A stretch of 64,000 nt of DNA from assembly GCA_051954955.1 (NCBI GenBank), contig JBQCHF010000140.1, positions 16,201 through 80,200 on the forward strand, given 5' to 3'. Each line of letters starts with the position of its first letter. The first letter of the stretch is position 1. Below the pieces are notes generated by a model. That model ran no database searches. It had not been told where the DNA came from and saw only the letters and a list, made by a program, of their open reading frames with translations. This stretch comes from JBQCHF01 sp051954955. GTDB lineage: Bacteria; Actinomycetota; Actinomycetes; Motilibacterales; Motilibacteraceae. The translations under genes were made by a program, and so were the position numbers. Shown piece by piece: positions 36,612 through 44,387 of the stretch.

Positions 36612-37601
36612 TCAGACGGTGGTGGTGACGCTGGCCTGCACCGGGTCGCCGGTGAGCTCGGCGTCCTCGAGGCCGGCCAGGTAGCGCTCGGCGTCCAGGG
36701 CGGCCGAGCAGCCGGTGCCGGCGGCGGTGATGGCCTGCCGGTAGGTGTGGTCGACGACGTCGCCGGCGGCGAACACCCCGGGCAGGTTGGTGCGGGTGGT
36801 GCCGGCCTCGACGAGGATGTAGCCGTCCTCGTCGCGGTGGACCTGGCCCTCGAACAGCTCGCTGCGCGGGTCGTGCCCGATGGCCACGAACAGGCCGGTG
36901 ACCTGGAGGTCGCGCTCGGCCCCGGTGACGGTGTCGCGCAGGCGGACGCCGGTGACCTTGTCCTGGCCGGCGATGCCGACCACCTCGCTGTTCCACTCCC
37001 AGACGATCTTGTCGTTGGCGAACGCGCGCTCCTGCATGATCTTGCTGGCGCGCAGCGAGTCGCGGCGGTGCACCAGGTGGACCTTGCTGGCGAAGCGGGT
37101 GAGGAAGGTGGCCTCCTCCAGGGCGGAGTCGCCGCCGCCGACCACGACGATCTCCTGCTCGCGGAAGAAGAAGCCGTCGCAGGTGGCGCACCAGGAGACG
37201 CCGTGCCCGGACAGTCGCTTCTCGTCGGGCAGGCCGAGCTCGCGGTACTTGGAGCCGGTGGCGATGATGACGGCCTTGGCCCGGTGCTCGGTGCCGGCGC
37301 TGTCGGTGACGACCTTGACCTCGCCGGTCAGGTCCGCGGTCACGACGTCGTCGGTGACCAGCTCGGCGCCGAACCGCTCGGCCTGCTTGCGCAGGTTGTC
37401 CATCAGGTCCGGGCCCATGATGCCGTCGGGGAAGCCGGGGAAGTTCTCCACCTCGGTGGTGTTCATGAGCGCTCCACCGGCGGTGACCGAGCCCTCGAAG
37501 ACCAGCGGGGCCAGGTTGGCGCGGGCGGCGTAGACGGCGGCGGTGTAGCCCGAGGGTCCGGACCCGATGATGATGACGTTGCGCACGTCGCTGTCGCTCA
37601 C
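36612..37601 (-). CDS. trxB: Thioredoxin-disulfide reductase
   Basis: This flavoenzyme passes electrons from NADPH to thioredoxin. From GTG 37601 the product has 329 residues: FAD site VIIIGSGPSGYTAAVYAARA, redox pair CATC in WCATCDGFFF, NADPH site VVGGGDSALEEATFL and the C-terminal FAD segment GVFAAGDVVDHTYRQA. The upstream open-frame extension lacks a ribosome site. trxB and trxA form an operon that follows sigM and its anti-sigma factor, suggesting SigM or oxidative control as in mycobacteria. Confidence 0.96.
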   Translation of the reverse strand: MSDSDVRNVIIIGSGPSGYTAAVYAARANLAPLVFEGSVTAGGALMNTTEVENFPGFPDGIMGPDLMDNLRKQAERFGAELVTDDVVTADLTGEVKVVTDSAGTEHRAKAVIIATGSKYRELGLPDEKRLSGHGVSWCATCDGFFFREQEIVVVGGGDSALEEATFLTRFASKVHLVHRRDSLRASKIMQERAFANDKIVWEWNSEVVGIAGQDKVTGVRLRDTVTGAERDLQVTGLFVAIGHDPRSELFEGQVHRDEDGYILVEAGTTRTNLPGVFAAGDVVDHTYRQAITAAGTGCSAALDAERYLAGLEDAELTGDPVQASVTTTV

Positions 37602-37772
37602 GGTGCAGTCCTTCGGTTCGTCTCGGCACGGCTGGCGCGGCGGGTGTCCGGGGCGTCGGCCCCGTGGTCGCGCCAACCGATCGTAGGACCGGACTGTTCC
37701 CCGACCGGCGGCGCCGAGCCGGCGGTGCGGCTGGTACGGCCGGTGCGCCCGGTGCGGGCGCAGGGGACGGGA

Positions 37773-38816
37773 TCAGGCGGGCAGCCGGACGAACCCCAGG
37801 AACTCGCCCACCGGGCAGGCGGGCACCACCGCGTAGGCGTCGACGTGGCCGGGGTCGCCGGGCGTGCCGAACACCAGGACGGCCGCCGGGTCGCCCTGCC
37901 AGCGCACGGCGAGCACCTCGCGCAGCGGCTGACCCGGGTCGAGGCGCTGGACGCAGCTGCGCAGGGCCTCGGGAGTGAGCAGGCCGGCGAGCGGCCCGGC
38001 CCCGGCACCCGCCGCGGCGGAGGCGGGCCCCCCGGCCGTCGACGTCGCCAGCGGGACCGGCGCGGTCGGGGGCGTGCGCAGAGTGGAGCGCACGCCGGCG
38101 GCCAGGGTGGTGGCGTCGAGGTCGAGGGCGGTGCGAACCAGCACCGGGGCGGCGACGTCGGCGGCCGAGCCCGCGGCGCTCCCGGCGGAGGGCAGGGCGG
38201 GCCCGGAGACCCCGCCGGCGCTGGCCGTGCTCCCGGCGCTGCCACCGGAGCCGCTCACCGCTCCCCAGAGGACCCCGCCGACCAGGCCGACGGCGGCCAC
38301 CGCCGCCGCGGCCGAGAGCAGGACCGTGGACCGGGGCCGGTGCGGGCGCCGCAGGGGCACGACGGCGCCCGACAACGGGCTGCGGCCGGCCGCGCCCTGC
38401 TCGGAAGCCGCGGGGTGAGCAGCCGGGGAGACGTCTGCGGTGGTGACTGCTGCAGCGCCTGCTGTGCTGTCCGCGCTGGTGGACGTCGCGGCCTCCCGCA
38501 GCGCGTGGTCGAGCCGTTCGGCCACGTCGTCGGGCATCCGGGTGTCGGACCGGAGGGTGCCGGGCTGAAGCGTGTCGGCGTCGAGGCGGCGCAGGAGGCC
38601 CGGGACCTCGGCCAGGTCGGCCAGCCGGGCGCGGCAGGGGCCGCACCCGGCCACGTGCTGCTCCACCTCGGCCAGCTCGTCGCGGCCGAGCAGGCCCTCG
38701 CCCGGGTCCGGCGCCCCGTCATTGGCCGTGGCCCCCCCTTCGAGGGAGAGCGCGAGCACCTCGTCGCTGGGGTGGTCACCCGTGGCGGCGGCACGCACGG
38801 GTGGGACGGCGGTCAC
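37773..38816 (-). CDS. Anti-sigma factor with zinc-binding ASD motif (RsmA/anti-SigM type)
   Basis: The 347-residue membrane protein has a cytoplasmic domain with HVAGCGPC (His54, Cys58, Cys61), the HxxxCxxC zinc motif of anti-sigma factors. A long Ala/Thr/Ser linker follows, then one transmembrane helix (about 162-187) and an extracellular domain of about 160 residues with two cysteines. Its start overlaps the sigM stop by four bases. The arrangement equals sigM-Rv3912 in M. tuberculosis. Sequence outside the zinc motif is low complexity. Confidence 0.88.
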   Translation of the reverse strand: MTAVPPVRAAATGDHPSDEVLALSLEGGATANDGAPDPGEGLLGRDELAEVEQHVAGCGPCRARLADLAEVPGLLRRLDADTLQPGTLRSDTRMPDDVAERLDHALREAATSTSADSTAGAAAVTTADVSPAAHPAASEQGAAGRSPLSGAVVPLRRPHRPRSTVLLSAAAAVAAVGLVGGVLWGAVSGSGGSAGSTASAGGVSGPALPSAGSAAGSAADVAAPVLVRTALDLDATTLAAGVRSTLRTPPTAPVPLATSTAGGPASAAAGAGAGPLAGLLTPEALRSCVQRLDPGQPLREVLAVRWQGDPAAVLVFGTPGDPGHVDAYAVVPACPVGEFLGFVRLPA

Positions 38817-39514
38817 GGGAGGTCCTTCCGAACGGCGGCGGGCAGCGTCGGCGCGGTCTGCGGTGGGACGTCGTGAGGCCTGGGCGGGTTCCCGCTGGCC
38901 CGTCCGGATCCGTCGGGGGGCGCGGGGCTCTCCCGCAGCCCGGCGAGCAGCGGCAGCAGCCGGGCGCGGCCGCGGGCGCAGCGCGACTTGACCGTGCCGG
39001 CGGCCACCCCGAGGGCGTCGGCGGCGTCCTGCACCGACCAGCCCTCGAGGTCGACCAGCACGATGGCCGCGCGCTGCTCGGCGGGGAGCAGCCGCAGGGC
39101 GTCGGCGACGACGAGGGCGGTCTCGCGGGGCCCGATCTCGTCCGCGGCGGCGGGAGCGAGCGCGTCGGACTCGGGCAGCGGCACCGTGGGCCGCACCCGC
39201 CCGCGCCGCACCCGGTCCAGGCAGGCGTTGACGACGATGCGGTGCAGCCAGGTGGTGACGGCGGACTCCCCGCGGAACCGCCCGGCGGCCGAGGCGCGCA
39301 GGGCCGACACGAGCGCCTCCTGCAGCGCGTCGGCGGCCTCCTCCCGGTCCCCGAGCGTGCGCAGGGCCACCGCCCAGAGCCGGTCGCGGTGGCGGCGGAC
39401 CACCTCGCCGAACGCGGCCGGGTCCCCCGCGGCGTGGGCCGCCATCAGCTCGAGGTCCGAGCGCGGGTCCGCGCCGTCCGGGGCGGCGGCCGGGGTGGTG
39501 CCGGCGACTGGCAC
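38813..39514 (-). CDS. sigM: ECF RNA polymerase sigma factor SigM
   Basis: From GTG 39514 the product has 233 residues. Region 2 shows LWAVALRTLGDREEAADALQEAL and the FRGESAVTTWLHRIVVNACLDRVRR stretch. Region 4 shows LPAEQRAAIVLVDLEGWSVQDAADALGVAAGTVKSRCARGRARL. The upstream open frame is spurious. Position beside trxB-trxA and the mviN genes identifies it as the SigM orthologue. It is probably held by the membrane anti-sigma factor translated with it. Confidence 0.93.
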   Translation of the reverse strand: MPVAGTTPAAAPDGADPRSDLELMAAHAAGDPAAFGEVVRRHRDRLWAVALRTLGDREEAADALQEALVSALRASAAGRFRGESAVTTWLHRIVVNACLDRVRRGRVRPTVPLPESDALAPAAADEIGPRETALVVADALRLLPAEQRAAIVLVDLEGWSVQDAADALGVAAGTVKSRCARGRARLLPLLAGLRESPAPPDGSGRASGNPPRPHDVPPQTAPTLPAAVRKDLP

Positions 39515-39621
39515 GCGGCGCTTCCCTTCGACAGCGGAGTGGGGAGGGGTGGGACGGGCTGATGGGTGGGACGAGCTCGGGGGTGGGCGTCGGCTGGCCG
39601 CGGGAGGACCGCCGGCCGACG

Positions 39622-41775
39622 CTAGCGCGCGGTCGGGTCCGGGCCGCTCACCCGCACCTCGGCCACGCCGCCACGGAAGGCGGCGGTCCGCCCCCCTGCC
39701 GAACCCCGGCTCGAGCCGCTGCCCGACCCGATCGACGACCCGGGCTGGGCCGGGCCGGCCGGCGCCGGGGAGACCGGTGGGAGCGCGGTGAGCCACACCA
39801 GCAGGTAGCGGGCGCTCACCGGCTGCGGGGCGCGGACGGCCACCGACGACCCGGTGTCGGTGGCCTCGCCCAGCAGCACCGGGAAGCCGTCGACCTGGGC
39901 CGGCGGTGCCGCGGGGCCGCTGCTCCCCGCCGCCGTGCCGGCCGGCACGACGGCGGCCCGGACCTGCAGGTCGGTGCCCCGGCCGAGCAGGTCGAGCCCC
40001 ACGGTGCGGACCTCGCGCACGGCGCCGAGGTCCACCACCAGCCCGACCCCGTCCTTCAACCCGCCCAGGTGCGGCGAGCCGTAGTAGGTCTGGGTGGTCC
40101 ACGCGGTGCCGCGGTCGCCGTCCAGGGCCAGCACCGCGGAGGCGTCGTCCTCGTGCCCGTCGCCCTGTGGGTCGAAGGCTCGGGCCGCCACCACGGGCAG
40201 CGGGCCCTCGCCCGCACCGACCGCGCCAGGGTCCTCGGCCGCGACGGCGCCCGGGTTGGGGGCGAGCACCCGCGGCCCGGCGTCGACCGGGGCCAGGACC
40301 TGCCAGGCCAGCAGCGCGACGCCCGCGGCCAGCACGGTGCCGACGACGGCCGCGGCCGCGCCGACGGTGCGCCGGCCCTCCGGGGCCACCGGCCAGGTGC
40401 CGGTGGGGTGCTCGTCGGGCTCGGTGGGGGCGTCGCGGTCCGGCCACGCCCCGTCCCACGGGTCGTTCCAGCGGGCCTCGCTCCACTCGGCGCTCCCGCG
40501 GGCCGCCGCGGTCCAGTTGCCGGCCCCCCGGCCCGAGCCGGCCCGTTCGAGCAGGTCGGCCAGCTCGTCGGCCGAGGCGACCGGGAGCTGCCCGCGGCGG
40601 GCGGTGCCGAGCGCCCGGCAGGCCAGCTCGTCCAGGTCGGTGGGGACCGCGGCCCGCACCTGGCGCGGCGAGCAAGGCAGCAGGCCCTCGCGTGGCGCGG
40701 CCGGGAGCGAGGTGCCCGCGTGCGGGGGCTCCAGCGGCCAGCGGGCGGTGAGCCCGGCGTAGAGCACCGCCCCGGCCGCCCGCAGGTCGGCGCGGCGCGC
40801 CTCCTCGGTGGCGCTCTCGTCCTGGCCGTGCAGCGCGGCCTCGACGCCGAGGCCGGCCAGCGCCACCCGCCCGGTCTCGGTGAGCAGCACGTCCTCGGGC
40901 ACGACCTGCCGGTGGGCCAGCCCCTCGCCGTGGGCGTGCCCGAGCACCCTGGCGACCTCCGCGGCGATCCGCGCCGCCTCCCGGGCGGGCAGCGGGCCCT
41001 GCGCCAGCAGGGTGGCGAGGTCGACCGCCTCCACCCACTCGCCGATGACGTAGACCACCCGGGGCAGCTCGTCCGGTGCCGGGTGCGCTCCCGCGGCCCC
41101 CTCGGCCGGGCCGGCCGGGGGCGAGGAGGCGGCGTCCAGGTCGGGCGGGGTGAGCGGGCCGACGGCGGCGTCGAGCACCGCGAGGGCGCCCTGGTCCACC
41201 AGCCGCGCTGCGCGTCGGGCGGCGGCGAGCAGGGACTGCGCGCCCGGGTCGTCGGCCGGCAGCAGCCGGACCAGCACCGGGCGGCCGAGGATCTCGTCCT
41301 GCGCCAGCCAGAGCTGACCCGGGACCGGCTGCCTGGTGGCTGCGCGGCCCGTGACGCGGTGGGCTGGCCGGGAATCGCGGTCGCCGCGGTCGTCGCCGGG
41401 GTCCAGGGTGCCGCTGACGGCGCTGGCCGGGTCGGGCTCGGCCGGCGCAGCGGGTGAGGGGCCGGAGGGCTGGGAGAACGGGTGCTGGACCCGCTGCTGG
41501 GCCGGATGCGTCGGAACGGGCCGCGTCAGCCGGTACCGCCCCGCGACGCGGGCCCCGGGCACATCCCCCAGCCCCACGCCGTCCATGCTAGGCACCCGCT
41601 CGGCCGGGTGCGCCCGTTGCGGCCCAGGCTCGTCGGCGCCGTTCGGCAGGGCGGCGGAGCCGCCGTTGGGCAGGGCGGCGGAGCCGCCGGTGAGCAGGGC
41701 CGGGAGCGAGCGGTGCCGGCCCACCGACCGGGGGCGGGGTACGACGGAGCGCCAGCGGGTGGTCGGTGCGGTCAC
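39622..41775 (-). CDS. MviN-type pseudokinase with extracellular discoidin-like domain
   Basis: In M. tuberculosis the MurJ homologue MviN carries a C-terminal pseudokinase that binds FhaA when phosphorylated by PknB. Here the equivalent is a separate 717-residue protein. A kinase-like fold lies at about 150-410, but the catalytic loop reads LAHRQVVPEDVLL, so the HRD aspartate is Gln290. The DFG site reads LAGLG, and no glycine loop is visible, so it should be inactive. One helix spans about 469-493. The outer part (505-717) has an F5/8-type pattern: DGDRGTAWTTQTYYG and GVGLVVDLGAVREVRTVGL. Start GTG 41775; ATG 41586 is a possible shorter start, because the first 65 residues are low complexity with a duplicated GGSAALPN unit. 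Confidence 0.87.
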   Translation of the reverse strand: MTAPTTRWRSVVPRPRSVGRHRSLPALLTGGSAALPNGGSAALPNGADEPGPQRAHPAERVPSMDGVGLGDVPGARVAGRYRLTRPVPTHPAQQRVQHPFSQPSGPSPAAPAEPDPASAVSGTLDPGDDRGDRDSRPAHRVTGRAATRQPVPGQLWLAQDEILGRPVLVRLLPADDPGAQSLLAAARRAARLVDQGALAVLDAAVGPLTPPDLDAASSPPAGPAEGAAGAHPAPDELPRVVYVIGEWVEAVDLATLLAQGPLPAREAARIAAEVARVLGHAHGEGLAHRQVVPEDVLLTETGRVALAGLGVEAALHGQDESATEEARRADLRAAGAVLYAGLTARWPLEPPHAGTSLPAAPREGLLPCSPRQVRAAVPTDLDELACRALGTARRGQLPVASADELADLLERAGSGRGAGNWTAAARGSAEWSEARWNDPWDGAWPDRDAPTEPDEHPTGTWPVAPEGRRTVGAAAAVVGTVLAAGVALLAWQVLAPVDAGPRVLAPNPGAVAAEDPGAVGAGEGPLPVVAARAFDPQGDGHEDDASAVLALDGDRGTAWTTQTYYGSPHLGGLKDGVGLVVDLGAVREVRTVGLDLLGRGTDLQVRAAVVPAGTAAGSSGPAAPPAQVDGFPVLLGEATDTGSSVAVRAPQPVSARYLLVWLTALPPVSPAPAGPAQPGSSIGSGSGSSRGSAGGRTAAFRGGVAEVRVSGPDPTAR

Positions 41776-41865
41776 GGTGCGCTCTCGTCCTGGGGGTGGT
41801 GCGGGTGGGTCTGGTGGTACAGGGGCCGCGGGGGGCGCAGGGGTGGCGCGGTCGATGACCTCGGA

Positions 41866-42321
41866 TCAGGTGGCCTGGTGCGCGGAGCCGGTCTCGACCA
41901 CCTGCACCCAGGCCTTGGTCATCGGCAGGCTGCGCAGCACGATGCTGTGCGCCTCGCGCTCGAGGGTGAGGGTGACGTGGCCGTCCGGGGTGACCGTGAA
42001 GTCGTCGGTGCGCACCGTGTCGTCCGGGTTCGCCTCGCGGGCCGCGGCCACGGCCGCGTCGTAGGCGGCCTGCACGTCGTGGCTGGCCATCCAGCGGTCG
42101 CTGGCCGCCTGCGCGGCGGTGGTCGCCTGGTCGGCCAGGCTCAGGTGCGCGGTGCCCAGCGCGATGCCGTCGAAGGCGAGCACGCCGAGCACACCGAGCA
42201 CGACGGCGACCCGGACCAGCCAGCCGAGGACGATCGAGCCGGTGTCCGGTGCGCGCGCCGGGTCGCGGACGACCGACAGACGGACCACGGCCTCAGAGTC
42301 GGCCGGCGCGCCGGCGACCAT
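41866..42321 (-). CDS. Small membrane protein of unknown function (TadE/Flp-like topology)
   Basis: The 151-residue product has a short cytoplasmic head, a transmembrane helix at about 30-52 (LGWLVRVAVVLGVLGVLAFDGIA) and an extracytoplasmic part with AAQAASDRWMASHDVQAAYDAAVAAARE. The shape resembles TadE/TadG-like pseudopilins, but no prepilin peptidase motif is evident and I assign no function. It lies between murJ and the pseudokinase gene in the same orientation. Confidence 0.7.
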   Translation of the reverse strand: MVAGAPADSEAVVRLSVVRDPARAPDTGSIVLGWLVRVAVVLGVLGVLAFDGIALGTAHLSLADQATTAAQAASDRWMASHDVQAAYDAAVAAAREANPDDTVRTDDFTVTPDGHVTLTLEREAHSIVLRSLPMTKAWVQVVETGSAHQAT

Positions 42322-42360
42322 GCGGTGAACCGTCCGGCCGACCCGGGGTGCGGGTCAGCC

Positions 42361-42382
42361 GGCCGGGCCGGCCGGCCCGGCC
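42361..42382 (-). terminator. GC hairpin between murJ and the small membrane protein gene
   Basis: GGCCGGGCCGG and CCGGCCCGGCC are perfect 11-base complements without a spacer. It lies 31 bases beyond the murJ stop on the reverse strand and could attenuate read-through. Confidence 0.4.
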
Positions 42383-42413
42383 AGCCTGGTCGAACGGTCA
42401 GCGGGTCAGGTGA

Positions 42414-44287
42414 TCAGGCGCCGCGCAGCCGCCGGGGCAGGCGGTCGCGGACCGGGCCCAGCAGCGAGGTGAGCTCCTCCACCCGCATCCGGGCGGCCAG
42501 CGCCAGGTAGCCGACGGCGAGGACGGCCCCGGCGACCACGAGCGTGACGAGCGCCGCCCCCACGCCCGTGCCGATCACCCGCTCGAGCACGCCGACCACC
42601 ACCACCGCCGCGACCCCCGCCAGGGCCGCGGCCAGGGTGACCCGCACGACCAGGCGCAGCGAGCGGCCGTCGTCGAGCACCGGCTCGCGGGTCGATCCCG
42701 CCATCGCCGCCTCGGACCGGCCACCGGCCAGCCGCCGCCGCAGCAGGACCAGCGACAGCAGCCAGCCGACGGCGTAGGCCACGCCGTAGACGACGCCGAG
42801 ACCGGTGGCGACCTCGGTGAGCGGCAGCACGGCCGCGGCCAGCAGCGACCCGGCCACGTTGACGACGTTGATCACGCAGGCGACCAGGAAGGGCGTGCGG
42901 GTGTCGTCCTGGGCGTAGAAGCCGCGGAGCAGGAGGTACTGGGCGCTGAAGGGCACCAGGGCCAGCCCGAATCCGGCGAGGATCTCGCCGATGGCCCGCC
43001 CGGACCCGGCGCCCCGGCAGCGCTGCCGTAGAGCACGGTGCCGATCTCCGGGCCGAGCACGAGGAAGGCGACCGCGGCCGGCACCACGACGACGGCCACC
43101 AGCCGCAGACCCTGGGACAGGTCGTCGCGCACCGCGTCCAGCCGGCCCTCGGTGAAGGCCGCGCTCATCCGGGGCAGCATCGCGGTGACCACCGAGACGG
43201 TGACCACCGCGTGCGGCAGCTGGAAGACGAGGAAGGCGTTGGTGTAGGCGTTCAGGCCGACGCCGACGTGCAGCCCGGCCTCGGCGGCCCGCTGGTCCAC
43301 GCCGGTGAGCACCCGGCTGATGACCAGGTAGCCGAGCTGGTTGACCGCGACGAAGGCGAGGGTCCAGCCGGCCAGGCCACCGGCGCGGCCCAGCCCCCAG
43401 CCGCGCCAGTCGAAGCGGGGGCGGTAGCGGTAGCCGGTGCGGTGGACCACGGGGACCAGCACGAGCGCCTGCGCGACCACCCCGAGGGTGGTGCCGACGC
43501 CCAGCAGCGTGATCTGGGCGGTACTGATAGTGGCGGTGTCGGTGGTGCGGCCGATCGCGATGAACACGGCGCACACCGCGATGACCACGACGTTGTTGAG
43601 CACCGGAGCCCACATCATCGGGCCGAAGCTGCCGCGAGCGTTGAGGACCTGGCCCAGCACCGTGTAGACCCCGTAGAAGAGGATCTGCGGCAGGCACCAG
43701 TAGGCGAAGAGGGTGGCCACCTCCAGCTCCCGGCCGCCCCAGGAGGAGCTGGCGTAGAGCCGGACCACGAGCGGGGCGGCCAGGGTGGCCACCAGGGTGA
43801 TCGCGGCCAGCCCGGTGAAGCACACGGTGAGCAGCCGGTGGGCGTACTCCTCGCCGCCGTCCGAGCGCTCCTTCATCGCCCGCACCAGCTGGGGCACGAA
43901 GACGGTGTTGAGCACCCCCCCGGCCAGCAGGATGTAGATCGTGTTCGGGACGGTGTTGGCGACGGTGTAGGTGGAGCCCAGCAGCGCGGTGCCGATGGCG
44001 GCCACCAGCACGATGCTGCGGACGAAGCCGAGCAGCCGGGAGGCCACCGTGCCGGCGGCCATGAGGGTGCTCGACCGGAGCAGCCGGGTGCCCTCCGCAC
44101 CTGCGGCTCCCGAGGCCCCTGCGGCCCCCGCCGCCCCTGGGACCCCTGCGGTCGAGGCCGCCGACGTCGGGGCACCCGGGCTGGACGGGGCGGTCACGTC
44201 CTGCGGCGGCCCGGCCGGCTGCCGAGCGGGCTGGTCCTCGGGCGCGTCCTCGGCCAGGTCGGTCGGGATCCCGCTGCGCTCCTCCAC
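42414..44287 (-). CDS. murJ: Lipid II flippase MurJ (MviN), interrupted by a one-base frameshift
   Basis: MurJ flips lipid II across the membrane. From GTG 44287 the first frame encodes a disordered Ala/Pro head and the MOP-fold helices, with TLMAAGTVASRLLGFVRSIVL, NTVPNTIYILLAGGVLN and QVLNARGSFGPMMWAP. It runs to GPEIGTVLYGSAAGA. The fold then continues in another frame with GRAIGEILAGFGLALVPFSAQYLLLRGFYAQDD to the stop at 42414. The switch falls at the four-base C-run 43012-43015 (G-run on the coding strand). One extra G there would give a continuous protein of 624 residues. MurJ is essential, so a sequencing indel is likelier than a true break. No classical slippery site is present. Confidence 0.85.
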
Positions 44288-44387
44288 GCCTGACAGCCTC
44301 TCACCGGCGGCGCCTGCGCAACCCTCGCCGAGCAGGTCCCGAGCCGGCACAGGTCCGGTCGGTCGTTCCCCGGCCGTGGCGCCGGGG

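Noticed and set aside
43005..43025. Programmed -1 frameshifting in murJ
   Set aside because: No heptameric slippery sequence or obvious downstream pseudoknot; an indel is the simpler explanation.
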